Assembly (NCBI GenBank): GCA_964395715.1
Contig: CAYNAU010000002.1
Coordinates: 434,001 to 498,000 of the forward strand
DNA from: Porticoccus sp964395715
GTDB taxonomy: Bacteria > Pseudomonadota > Gammaproteobacteria > Pseudomonadales > Porticoccaceae
DNA length: 64,000 nt
Reading direction: 5' to 3'
Position numbers and translations under genes: made by a program. Positions 42,640 through 50,865 of this stretch are shown piece after piece. Position 1 is the stretch's first letter. Each line of letters begins with the position of its first letter. Below the pieces are notes generated by a model. It was not told where the DNA came from and searched no databases. It worked only from the letters and a program-made list of their open reading frames with translations.

Positions 42640-43857
42640 TTAACTGATCAGCGCCTTCAAATCGATATTTTCATCTGCCAAATGTGCGGCATCGATACTT
42701 TTACCACTGGCCAGCAACTGCCTCGCCACCATAAACTCTTTGGGACGATTGATGCAATCCGCAGCCAACAACCGGTTGCCGCGAAGGTACCAGGCCACAA
42801 AACTTCTGCCCTGCTCGGGGTTGCCACGCAACACCAGGCTATCAAAACCATCACTGAGTCCGGCAATCTGTAACTTCAGGTCGTATTGATCAGACCAGAA
42901 CCACGGGTAACCGTCGTAACAGTGCTGTCTTCCGCAAATACTTGCAGCCGCCGACTTTGCCTGCTCCATCGCATTGGGGACGGACTCCAGCCGCAGGCGC
43001 CTGCCCAACTGCCGGCTGGGATGGTTGGCGCAATCTCCCGCCGCATAGATCGCCGGATCGGCGGTGGCGGCAAATTCATCCACCCATATACCGTTATCTA
43101 CCTTCAAACCACTGACCGATGCCAACTCCGTGTTGGGGATCACACCGATACCGACAATCACCAGGTCTGCCGACAGTCTTCGCCCATCGGTGCTGACCAC
43201 ACCGGTGACTTGACCATCGCCCTCAACGGCGGCAACCGCCCAGTCAGTGAGAACGACCACCCCCTCTTCCGTGTGCACCCGCTGGTAAAAGGCCGAGACT
43301 TCCGGCGCAGTGACCCTGGCGAGCAACCGCGACTGCACCTCCAACACGGTCACACTGACACCCAGTTTACGCAGTGCCGCTGCCGACTCTAGTCCTATGT
43401 AACCACCACCCACAATCACAACGCGCGTGTTCGGCTGCAACTGTTCCCGTATAGCATCAACATCGTCCAGAGTTCTCAGGTAGTGAACCCCTGGTAGATT
43501 GGCACCCGGGACCTGAAGCTGCCTGACCCTGGCACCAGTGCAAAGCGCCAGCTTGTCATAGTCATGACGCTCGCCGTTTTCAAGCAAGACTGAACGGGAG
43601 GATCGATCTATCGACACGACTCGACCCTTGAGCAATTTGATGCCATGTTTTTCATACACAGCCGGAGGACGGATTTGCAGAGACTCCTTGTCCCTTTCAC
43701 CGGACAGATAGTCCTTGGACAACGGCGGACGCTGGTAAGGCGCAGCTGACTCATCACCGATGATCCATATATCACCAGTCCAACCCTCCTGACGCAGGCT
43801 GGGAGCAAGCTGGGCAGCAGCATGGCTTGCCCCGACAATAATCACCCGCTCAGTCAT
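42640..43857 (-). CDS. NAD(P)H-dependent ferredoxin reductase (putidaredoxin reductase type)
   Basis: A 405-aa FAD enzyme. FAD-binding VIIVGASHAAAQLA (about residues 4-17), the second nucleotide motif VVIVGGGYIGLESAAAL (about residues 145-161) and the late FAD motif IYAAGDCANH (about residues 270-279) are present, with a C-terminal reductase domain. The ATG at 43857 (MTERVIIVGAS) is preferred to one 30 bp upstream. It is upstream of the [2Fe-2S] ferredoxin gene; together they form an electron transfer chain for a partner outside the window. Confidence 0.92.
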   Translation of the reverse strand: MTERVIIVGASHAAAQLAPSLRQEGWTGDIWIIGDESAAPYQRPPLSKDYLSGERDKESLQIRPPAVYEKHGIKLLKGRVVSIDRSSRSVLLENGERHDYDKLALCTGARVRQLQVPGANLPGVHYLRTLDDVDAIREQLQPNTRVVIVGGGYIGLESAAALRKLGVSVTVLEVQSRLLARVTAPEVSAFYQRVHTEEGVVVLTDWAVAAVEGDGQVTGVVSTDGRRLSADLVIVGIGVIPNTELASVSGLKVDNGIWVDEFAATADPAIYAAGDCANHPSRQLGRRLRLESVPNAMEQAKSAAASICGRQHCYDGYPWFWSDQYDLKLQIAGLSDGFDSLVLRGNPEQGRSFVAWYLRGNRLLAADCINRPKEFMVARQLLASGKSIDAAHLADENIDLKALIS

Positions 43858-44229
43858 TAACTGCACCAGCTCCGCAAAAGGGCACATTATCGGGACAGCC
43901 GTTGGGGTAAGGCAAGCCGCCGTCTCCGCGGCATCGCCATCAACCTCCCAATGACCTCGAAAACCTGCTTATTTGTAGAAAAACTAGCTAACGACGCGGC
44001 CCGAAGGAACTATTTTACTTTCTGTAATATATAGAGAAATAGCCTTAACACGACAAACAAATCGCCCCGACCGATAAGAACCCTACTTGAAATAGCTATT
44101 ATTTGTAACTAGACTACAGCGCCTCTAAACAAGGCATCCCAGCTTTATACGCATGGAATTCGCCACACCATTGGCGTTAGAATAGCCGCCCTGCCCAGCA
44201 GACCAGCAAACCAATTAACCGAGATAGAA
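43858..44229 (+). promoter_or_regulatory. 372-bp intergenic region with candidate maeB promoter
   Basis: No gene is seen here. TTGAAA (44087-44092) and TAGACT (44110-44115) with 17 bp between them is a plausible housekeeping promoter for maeB. The 43990-44130 stretch is AT-rich. The left part, next to the reductase gene, must carry that gene's promoter on the other strand, but no clear element was identified. Confidence 0.4.
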
Positions 44230-46503
44230 ATGGCTGATTCATTTAAAGAAAGTGCCCTCCACTACCACACCCACCCTGTTCCCGGAAAACTTGAGATACG
44301 CCCAACGAAACCACTGGCCAATAAGCGCGACCTGTCGCAAGCCTATTCACCCGGTGTTGCCTATGCCTGCGGCGCCATCGTCAAAAACCCGACAGAAGTC
44401 GCCAATGTTACTGCCCGGGGCAATCTGGTAGCAGTTATCTCCAATGGTACGGCGGTACTCGGCCTGGGCGATATTGGTCCACTGGCCGCCAAACCGGTGA
44501 TGGAAGGCAAAGCCGTTCTGTTTAAAAAGTTTGCCAATATTGATGTTTTTGACATTGAAATTGACGAAACCGATGTGGACAAACTGGTCGATACCATTGC
44601 CTCCCTGGAACCGACTTTTGGCGGCATCAACCTGGAAGATATCAAGGCACCGGAGTGTTTTCTGGTTGAGCGCAAACTGCGCGAAAGAATGAACATTCCC
44701 GTTTTCCATGACGACCAGCATGGCACAGCCATTGTCTCGGCAGCAGCTGTCTATAACGGCCTGCGCATCGTCGACAAGAACATTGAGGACATCAAGCTGG
44801 TGGTGACCGGGGCCGGCGCCGCCAGCATTGCCTGCGTGGATCTGCTGGTGAGCATGGGGTTGCAGAAAGCCAACGTGCGCATGATCGACCGCAATGGCGT
44901 TATCTATAAAGGCAGGGAAGCCGGAATGAACCCCTGGAAAGAAAGCTATGCCGTGGAAACTGAAGACCGCACCCTGGATGATGCCATTGTCGATGCCGAC
45001 CTGTTCCTAGGCCTGTCCGGACCCGGCATTCTCAAGGATCACATGGTCAAGAAGATGGCTGACAAGCCTCTCATTCTCGCCATGTCCAATCCGACTCCGG
45101 AAATCATGCCGGAAGTTGCCAAAGCAGCCCGCCCGGATGCCATTCTGGCCACCGGCCGCTCCGACTATCCAAACCAGGTCAACAACGTACTTTGTTTCCC
45201 GTTTATTTTCCGCGGCGCTCTGGATTGTGGGGCGACCGTGATCAACGACGCCATGAAGCAGGCTTGCGTGAAAGCCATCGCCGACCTGGTTCACCGCGAG
45301 GCGTCCGAAGCCGTTGCCGAAGCCTATGCCGGCGAAGTGCTGAAATTTGGCCCAGATTACCTGATCCCGAAACCCTTCGACCCCAGGCTGATTGAGGAAG
45401 TCCCGGTTGCAGTAGTCAAGGCAGCCATGGAAAGTGGTGTTGCCACTCGCCCCATTGAAGACCTGGAGGCCTACAGACAAAAACTGCATTCCTATGTCAG
45501 TCGCAGCCGGTTGTTTATGCAGCCGATGATTGAACAGGCGCGCCGCAATCCATCCCGCATCGCCTATGCCGAGGGTGAAAACGATGATGTACTGCGCGCC
45601 ATGCAGGGTGTGGTTGACGAGAAAGTCGCTCACCCGATTCTGATTGGCCGCCCGGCAGTCATTCACCGCAAAATCGCTGAGATGGGGCTGCGCATCCAGC
45701 CCGGAATCGACATCGAGATCGTTAACCCGGAAGAAGGGGATCATCACGAGAATTACTGGCAGTTCTACCACCAGCATGTAGGACGCTCCGGCGTATCAGT
45801 TGAAGCGGCTCAGAATGCCATTCACACCAACAATACCGTACTGGCGGCCATCATGGTCGCGCTGGGCGATGCCGATGGCCTGATTTGCGGAAAGGTCGGT
45901 CGCTTTGACAACCACCTCCGCGATATCCAGAGCATCATCCCCCAGAGCGACACCACACAGATGTCTTCCGTGTGCGTGCTGTTGATGGAAGATGGACCAT
46001 TGTTCCTCGCCGATCCGTTTGTGAATGTAGATCCCACGGAAGAACAGGTGGTGGCGACAGCCCTCAACACCATCGGCTTTGTAAAAAGCTTTGGCATTGA
46101 ACCGAAAGTGGCGCTACTGTCCCACTCCAATTTCGGCACCTACGACGACCCCTCTGCACACAAGATGAAACGGGCGGCAGAGCAGCTGCGCAATCAGTTC
46201 CCCGACCTGCAAATTGAGGGTGAAATGCATGCCATGTCAGCCATGAACGAAACTCTGAGAGAACGCATCTATCAAAATGCCAATCTCAAGGGACGCGCCA
46301 ACGTGCTGATCATGCCCAACATGGATGCGGCCAGTATCACTCTTGGCCTGCTCAGATCCCTCACCAATGCACGGCTTGTGGGACCATTCCTGTTTGGCTG
46401 CGATAAACCTGCACACATTTTGATCCCGTCGGTTTCCGGCCGGGGCATTCTCAATATGACCGCGCTGATCGGTGCCGATATCACATCGAAATCCGATCAG
46501 TAA
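44230..46503 (+). CDS. maeB: NADP-dependent malic enzyme with phosphotransacetylase-like C-terminus
   Basis: A 757-aa two-domain enzyme that decarboxylates malate to pyruvate with NADPH. The malic domain covers about residues 1-425 (KRDLSQAYSPGVA, VFHDDQHGTAIV with the metal aspartates, VVTGAGAASIACVDLL for NADP). The C-terminal part, about residues 430-757, is PTA-like (NMDAASITLGLL, LVGPFLFGCDKPAHILI) and probably regulatory, binding acetyl-CoA. The length equals E. coli MaeB. A strong terminator follows. Confidence 0.96.
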   Translation: MADSFKESALHYHTHPVPGKLEIRPTKPLANKRDLSQAYSPGVAYACGAIVKNPTEVANVTARGNLVAVISNGTAVLGLGDIGPLAAKPVMEGKAVLFKKFANIDVFDIEIDETDVDKLVDTIASLEPTFGGINLEDIKAPECFLVERKLRERMNIPVFHDDQHGTAIVSAAAVYNGLRIVDKNIEDIKLVVTGAGAASIACVDLLVSMGLQKANVRMIDRNGVIYKGREAGMNPWKESYAVETEDRTLDDAIVDADLFLGLSGPGILKDHMVKKMADKPLILAMSNPTPEIMPEVAKAARPDAILATGRSDYPNQVNNVLCFPFIFRGALDCGATVINDAMKQACVKAIADLVHREASEAVAEAYAGEVLKFGPDYLIPKPFDPRLIEEVPVAVVKAAMESGVATRPIEDLEAYRQKLHSYVSRSRLFMQPMIEQARRNPSRIAYAEGENDDVLRAMQGVVDEKVAHPILIGRPAVIHRKIAEMGLRIQPGIDIEIVNPEEGDHHENYWQFYHQHVGRSGVSVEAAQNAIHTNNTVLAAIMVALGDADGLICGKVGRFDNHLRDIQSIIPQSDTTQMSSVCVLLMEDGPLFLADPFVNVDPTEEQVVATALNTIGFVKSFGIEPKVALLSHSNFGTYDDPSAHKMKRAAEQLRNQFPDLQIEGEMHAMSAMNETLRERIYQNANLKGRANVLIMPNMDAASITLGLLRSLTNARLVGPFLFGCDKPAHILIPSVSGRGILNMTALIGADITSKSDQ

Positions 46504-46517
46504 TCAATTTTCCTGAC

Positions 46518-46547
46518 AAAAAAACGCGGCTGTTGCCGCGTTTTTTT
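46518..46547 (+). terminator. Intrinsic terminator after maeB
   Basis: Stem ACGCGGC (46524-46530) / GCCGCGT (46535-46541) with loop TGTT and seven T after it (46541-46547). A matching A-run upstream means it can also act on the minus strand for slyX. Confidence 0.9.
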
Positions 46548-46569
46548 ATGTCATGACGAGGAGCACCCG

Positions 46570-46776
46570 TCAGTAATGCGGGGGCTTCTCATTACCACCC
46601 ACCTCGTCCGGCAACTTCTCAGCCAGCTCGGTCACTTTGGTGCCCAACAGGTCACAGCGGGCCGCCAAGCGGTCAAGCAATTCCTGTTGGCGATAGAGCA
46701 CATCACTCAAACGCTCAATAGCATCTTCCTGGAATGCCAGCCGAGTTTCGATATCAATCAATCGATTCTCATCCAT
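46570..46776 (-). CDS. slyX: SlyX family protein
   Basis: A 68-aa coiled-coil protein. Heptad-like IDIETRLAFQEDAIERLSDVLYRQQ (about residues 6-30) and the C-terminal PPHY are typical of SlyX, whose biochemical role is unknown. The ATG at 46776 is used; a longer frame to 46812 runs into the neighbouring terminator. Confidence 0.9.
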   Translation of the reverse strand: MDENRLIDIETRLAFQEDAIERLSDVLYRQQELLDRLAARCDLLGTKVTELAEKLPDEVGGNEKPPHY

Positions 46777-46810
46777 CACCTGTCTCCCAAAACAAAAAAA
46801 CTGCTGACAC

Positions 46811-46838
46811 AAAAAAACCGCAGGGCTCGCCCTGCGGT
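46811..46838 (-). terminator. Intrinsic terminator after the peroxiredoxin gene
   Basis: Stem ACCGCAGGG (46817-46825) / CCCTGCGGT (46830-46838), loop CTCG, next to an A-run (46811-46817) that is a U-run on the minus strand. It is 20 bp past the peroxiredoxin stop. Confidence 0.88.
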
Positions 46839-46857
46839 TTTACCCGAGCACCGATAA

Positions 46858-47463
46858 TTAGAGCTTATCGGCGTTCTCGGAGAGGTAGGAAGCAACACCG
46901 TTAGGAGAAGCGTCCATACCTTTATCACCTTCCTTCCAGCCAGCCGGACACACTTCACCGTGGGACTGGTGGAAGCTCAGGGCATCAACCATACGCAGCA
47001 TTTCATCAATGTTGCGACCCAGGGGCAGGTCGTTGACCACCTGGTGACGAACAACACCATCTTCGTCGATCAGGAAAGAACCGCGGAAAGCAACACCAGC
47101 GGCATCGAATTCCACATCATAGGCCTGACAGATTTCGTGTTTCACATCAGCAACAAGGGGGTACTTCACTTGACCAATACCACCATCGTTGATGGGCGTG
47201 TTACGCCAGGCGTTGTGCGTGAAAACTGAATCGATGGAAACACCGATCACTTCTACACCACGCTTTTTGAATTCTTCATAGCGGTGATCAAATGCGATCA
47301 ACTCAGAAGGACAAACAAAAGTAAAATCCAGCGGATAGAAGAAAATGACCGCTTTCTTACCTTTGATGGCACCGGACAGAGAAAATGCATCAACAATGTC
47401 ACCGTTGCCCATTACCGCCCCAGCAGTAAAGTCTGGTGCTGGCTTACCAACTAAAACTCCCAT
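46858..47463 (-). CDS. Typical 2-Cys peroxiredoxin (AhpC/Prx1 class)
   Basis: A 201-aa thiol peroxidase. The peroxidatic cysteine lies in DFTFVCPSELIAF (about residue 51) and the resolving cysteine in HGEVCPAGW (about residue 172). PLDFTF before the first cysteine places it nearer to eukaryotic-type Prx1/TsaA than to E. coli AhpC. No ahpF is nearby, so thioredoxin is the probable reductant. The monothiol glutaredoxin gene lies upstream on the same strand. Confidence 0.94.
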   Translation of the reverse strand: MGVLVGKPAPDFTAGAVMGNGDIVDAFSLSGAIKGKKAVIFFYPLDFTFVCPSELIAFDHRYEEFKKRGVEVIGVSIDSVFTHNAWRNTPINDGGIGQVKYPLVADVKHEICQAYDVEFDAAGVAFRGSFLIDEDGVVRHQVVNDLPLGRNIDEMLRMVDALSFHQSHGEVCPAGWKEGDKGMDASPNGVASYLSENADKL

Positions 47464-47630
47464 GGTCTAACTCCTCTTTTTCGTTAAGTTATTAATCGTG
47501 TTGGGACTGCCGTCAACAGCCCTTTATCAAAACATTAGAAGTCATCTTACACAATGAACCGACTATGTCTCATTGTTATTCTCTATAACCACAATAAGTC
47601 AACTTAAAACAAATCCTGTCAAAGAAAGCA

Positions 47631-47954
47631 TCACTCGGCTTTCTGTGCAGCACCCTTGACCAACTCGGCCAGCTCACCGTTTTCATGCATTTCGGTGATG
47701 ATGTCGCAGCCACCGACCAACTCACCATTCACCCACAATTGGGGAAACGTAGGCCAGTTCGCGTACTTTGGCAAGTTCGCGCGGATATCGGGGTTGCTAA
47801 GAACATCCACATAGGCAAAACGCTCGCCACATGCCATCAGGGCTTCTACAGTGCGCGCCGAAAAACCACATTGAGGAGCATTGGGGGAGCCCTTCATATA
47901 GAGAATGACCGGGTTGCCTTCAACCTGCTCACGAATGGTTTCCATAATATCCAT
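47631..47954 (-). CDS. grxD: Monothiol glutaredoxin 4
   Basis: A 107-aa CGFS-type glutaredoxin. The active site PQCGFSARTVE (about residues 27-37) and the glutathione-binding WPTFPQLWVNGELVGGCDI (about residues 67-85) are conserved. These proteins carry [2Fe-2S] clusters and take part in iron-sulfur delivery. It is divergent from the Fur-controlled porin operon across 234 bp. Confidence 0.95.
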   Translation of the reverse strand: MDIMETIREQVEGNPVILYMKGSPNAPQCGFSARTVEALMACGERFAYVDVLSNPDIRANLPKYANWPTFPQLWVNGELVGGCDIITEMHENGELAELVKGAAQKAE

Positions 47955-48106
47955 TGATGTGTACCTCTAAATATTTAACTGCGTAATAGTCGACTATTAA
48001 GGTCAACTATTCTACTCCACTCACCGGCATCTGACACTACATCGGCCAAAAAATTCTTTGCCCCCCAGTGAACTTCAACAATAACGCTAATACAAATAGG
48101 AATTGT

Positions 48107-48135
48107 TTGCATATGAGAATAGTTCTCGTTATAGT
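48107..48135 (+). promoter_or_regulatory. Fur-type operator inside the promoter of the porin operon
   Basis: TTGCAT (48107-48112), 17 bp, then TATAGT (48130-48135) forms a good promoter. The spacer holds TGAGAAT-A-GTTCTCG (48114-48128), a near-palindrome matching TGAGAATnATTCTCA at 12 of 14 positions, a form common in Fur boxes. Fur-iron binding would block the promoter, so the operon should be switched on by iron shortage. Confidence 0.75.
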
Positions 48136-48188
48136 TTGGCTCGTCTTACCCAAAGACACTCAACAAAAGAACATTCGGAGAAAGCCAC

Positions 48189-49427
48189 ATGTACAAGAAG
48201 ACTCTGCTCGCCGCGGCAGCCATTGGGCTGGCCTCGACAGCACAGGCAGCAGCGCCCACACTCGAAGAAATGTGGGAGTTGGTGCAAAAACAACAGGCAG
48301 AAATTACCCAGCTCAAATCACAGCTCAGCGAAACCGAACAGCGTGTCGCTAAGACTGAAGAGAAAACCGAAGCCACCTTCGCCGCAGTAGAAGAAGTCAG
48401 TGCCGGTCCCGTCGCCAAACTGGCTGAATGGGCCGAAAAAACCACTATTGGCGGCTACGGCGAGGTCCACTACAACAACCTCACCTCTGATAACTCTGAC
48501 AACTCCAAAGATGAGTTCGACCTGCACCGCTTTGTGCTGTTTTTCGGCCACCAGTTTAATGACGACCTGCGCTTCTTCTCCGAACTGGAAGTTGAGCACA
48601 ACGTCGCCGGCGAAGGCCAAAACGGTGAAGTGGAAATCGAACAAGCCTATATCGAATATGATTATGCACAGCACCACCGCGCCAAAGCCGGCGTATTCCT
48701 GATGCCGGTGGGCATCATTAATGAAACCCACGAACCGGATACCTTTTACGGTGTAGAGCGCAACAATGTTGAAAAAGACATTCTGCCCGCTACCTGGTGG
48801 GAAGCTGGTGCCATGTTCAGTGGCGAACTGGTTCAGGGGCTGAGCTACGATGCCGGCGTGCACTCGGGTCTGTATATCAATCCGATGGATGGCAAATATA
48901 AAATTCGTGATGGCCGCCAGAAAGCCAGTGAAGCCAAGGGTGATGATCTCGCCTATACCGGTCGCCTGAAGTACACCGGCGTACCAGGGCTGGAACTGGC
49001 CGCCACAGTGCAGTACCAATCCGACCTTTGGCAGGGTGAAACCTTCGGCGGCGAAGACGAAGCAGACGCCACATTGTGGGAAGCACACGCCATCTACAAT
49101 AGCGGCCCCTTCGGGATCCGCGCCCTCTACGCTCACTGGGACATCGACGACGCCATTGAAGCCGTGCAAGCCGGTGCCGATGAACAGGAAGGTTTTTATA
49201 TCGAACCCTCTTACAGGCTCTCCCCGAAACTGGGACTGTTCGCTCGCTACAGCGAATGGGACAATCAGGCTGGCGACAGCAGCGACACCGAAAAAGAGCA
49301 ATATGATATTGGTGTAAACTACTGGCTGGCAGAAAATGTGGTACTGAAAGCGGACTACATGCGCCAGGAAGTGGAAGCTGGTGATGAGCTGCGTGGATTT
49401 AACCTGGGGGTAGGTTGGAGCTTTTAA
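48189..49427 (+). CDS. Outer-membrane porin with N-terminal coiled coil
   Basis: A 412-aa exported beta-barrel. The signal peptide (LLAAAAIGLASTAQAA) is followed by a coiled coil (EEMWELVQKQQAEITQLKSQLSETEQRV, about residues 27-54), then a barrel of the OprO/OprP (phosphate-selective porin) type, with EVEIEQAYIEYDY and AGVFLMPVGIINETHEPDTFYGVERN (about residues 140-200), and a terminal phenylalanine (GVGWSF). Fur-type control and the two following genes suggest iron supply rather than phosphate. Many similar proteins are annotated simply as porin. Confidence 0.85.
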   Translation: MYKKTLLAAAAIGLASTAQAAAPTLEEMWELVQKQQAEITQLKSQLSETEQRVAKTEEKTEATFAAVEEVSAGPVAKLAEWAEKTTIGGYGEVHYNNLTSDNSDNSKDEFDLHRFVLFFGHQFNDDLRFFSELEVEHNVAGEGQNGEVEIEQAYIEYDYAQHHRAKAGVFLMPVGIINETHEPDTFYGVERNNVEKDILPATWWEAGAMFSGELVQGLSYDAGVHSGLYINPMDGKYKIRDGRQKASEAKGDDLAYTGRLKYTGVPGLELAATVQYQSDLWQGETFGGEDEADATLWEAHAIYNSGPFGIRALYAHWDIDDAIEAVQAGADEQEGFYIEPSYRLSPKLGLFARYSEWDNQAGDSSDTEKEQYDIGVNYWLAENVVLKADYMRQEVEAGDELRGFNLGVGWSF

Positions 49428-49453
49428 GCCAACATTACGTATCACCATCCTTG

Positions 49454-49483
49454 AGGAGAGCTGTGAAAGCGGCTCTCCTTTTT
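49454..49483 (+). terminator. Terminator/attenuator hairpin covering the next gene's start
   Basis: AGGAGAGC (49454-49461) pairs perfectly with GCTCTCCT (49472-49479), 10-nt loop, then TTTT (49480-49483). The left arm is the ribosome site and the GTG start at 49463 lies in the loop of the FMN-binding protein gene. It can end porin transcripts and also hide the downstream start. Confidence 0.7.
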
Positions 49484-49981
49484 GTCGTGCTTTTCACATT
49501 GGTCGGGAGCGCATGGGGCAAAGGCGTGTACCAGACAGGGCCGGAGTTTGTGGCTGAAGTTTTCGGTAACACCACGCCTCAGGCGGACTATCTGTTACTA
49601 ACCCCCGCCCGCAAGGAAATTGCCAGCGAGATCATGAATCGCAAAGTGCGGGGCCTGCGCACCCGCTACTGGCATGATGGCAGCACCTCTGCCTGGATCA
49701 TGGAAGAAATCGGCAAAGAGCTGCCCATCACCATTGGAGTGGTGGTCAACGACAATCAGATCAAGCAGATAAAAATTCTGGCGTTTCGAGAAAGCCGTGG
49801 CTGGGAAGTACGCTACCCGTCATTTACCGCGCAGTATGCCGGTGTCAAAATAACTGAAGACTTTCATCTGGATACACATATTGATGGCATCACCGGAGCA
49901 ACCCTCTCGGTACGCGCGGTAACCAAAGTTGCCGCCCTGGCCCTCTACTATCACCAGCAAGCCTTCCACAAACCTGAATAA
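49463..49981 (+). CDS. Periplasmic FMN-binding domain protein
   Basis: A 172-aa exported protein. After a signal peptide (ALLFVVLFTLVGSAWG) it has an FMN-binding domain with the flavinylation motif DGITGATLS (D141 to S149); T147 is the expected residue for covalent FMN attached by ApbE. The GTG at 49463 has GAGGAG 5 nt upstream; longer TTG starts lack a ribosome site. It lies between the Fur-controlled porin and a PepSY protein, suggesting extracytoplasmic electron transfer, possibly ferric reduction (inference). No apbE is in the window. Confidence 0.85.
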   Translation: MKAALLFVVLFTLVGSAWGKGVYQTGPEFVAEVFGNTTPQADYLLLTPARKEIASEIMNRKVRGLRTRYWHDGSTSAWIMEEIGKELPITIGVVVNDNQIKQIKILAFRESRGWEVRYPSFTAQYAGVKITEDFHLDTHIDGITGATLSVRAVTKVAALALYYHQQAFHKPE

Positions 49982-49994
49982 GAGAGCTGTACCC

Positions 49995-50750
49995 TTGCCG
50001 CAGAGACTCCGCAAGATTTTTCTATTCAATATCAAGTGGCACCGCCGCATAGGGTTGGGTATCACGATTATGCTGTTCTTCCTCGCAGCCACCGGTATTC
50101 TGCTCAATCACTCCCCCGCCCTGAGCCTGGCTGACAAACACCTGAAGGCGCCCTGGCTGCTGAACTGGTATGGCCTGGAACACCCGCAACTTGACGGCAT
50201 CAAAATTGGCGATCAATGGCTTAGCCTTTTGGACAACAACCTGTTTCTGGATGCCACACCCGTTGCCACTTGCCCTGCACCATTACATGGCGCCGCTGGA
50301 GTGCCGGATATGTTATTGGCACTTTGTCAGGATGCCCTGCTATTGCTCACCCCATCGGGCGAGCTGATCGAAAAATTCGATACATTCAGTGGCTTGCCCG
50401 AGGGGATCACCCGTTTGCAGGCCCTCCATGACCAGATACTTATCAGCGATACGCAACAAACCTATGTCATTGATGCCGAGAGCCTGTCAGTTGCAGTCCG
50501 GTCCAACATAGAGGGTGGATGGAGTACGCCAACTGCGGTGCCTGACGAGCTGTTCAAGCAGATTGATGGCACAGGCGCTCTACCCGGAATATCGCTGGAA
50601 AGTCTGATTCTTGACTTGCACAGCGGACGTTTTTTTGGCGCTGCCGGTGTGTGGTTTGTGGATATTATCGGCATTCTTTTGTGTGTTCTTGCGCTTACCG
50701 GTATCTGGGCCTGGAACAGCAGACGCCGACTCAATGGTGGCGGCAAATAA
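49995..50750 (+). CDS. PepSY-associated-TM-type membrane protein
   Basis: A 251-aa protein with one helix near the N-terminus (IGLGITIMLFFLAATGILLNHSP, about residues 18-40) preceded by the KWHRRIG motif of PepSY_TM proteins, a periplasmic middle part, and a C-terminal helix (VDIIGILLCVLALTGIWAWN, about residues 222-241). It is shorter than siderophore reductases of the FoxB/FpvG type but has a similar layout. TTG at 49995 is the likely start, 13 bp after the FMN-protein gene; TTG at 49929 is the alternative. Likely electron partner of the flavoprotein. Confidence 0.72.
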   Translation: MPQRLRKIFLFNIKWHRRIGLGITIMLFFLAATGILLNHSPALSLADKHLKAPWLLNWYGLEHPQLDGIKIGDQWLSLLDNNLFLDATPVATCPAPLHGAAGVPDMLLALCQDALLLLTPSGELIEKFDTFSGLPEGITRLQALHDQILISDTQQTYVIDAESLSVAVRSNIEGGWSTPTAVPDELFKQIDGTGALPGISLESLILDLHSGRFFGAAGVWFVDIIGILLCVLALTGIWAWNSRRRLNGGGK

Positions 50751-50780
50751 ACCCTGACATCCCGCAAAGCCGCGGGATGA

Positions 50781-50809
50781 TTGCCATTATTGAAAAATCC
50801 CTATAGTAT
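50781..50809 (+). promoter_or_regulatory. Candidate argD promoter
   Basis: TTGCCA (50781-50786), 17 bp, TAGTAT (50804-50809). It follows a hairpin (ATCCCGC 50759-50765 / GCGGGAT 50772-50778) that may separate argD from the PepSY operon. No clear ArgR box was recognised. Confidence 0.45.
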
Positions 50810-50865
50810 TCCGCACCTTGGGCAGCGCAACTGGCGACTGCCTTTTTTTGTTTTGGAAGATTGCG

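Noticed and set aside
48318..49448. A 376-codon open frame antisense to the porin gene
   Set aside because: The plus-strand frame has signal peptide, coiled coil, barrel and terminal Phe; the antisense frame has none of these.
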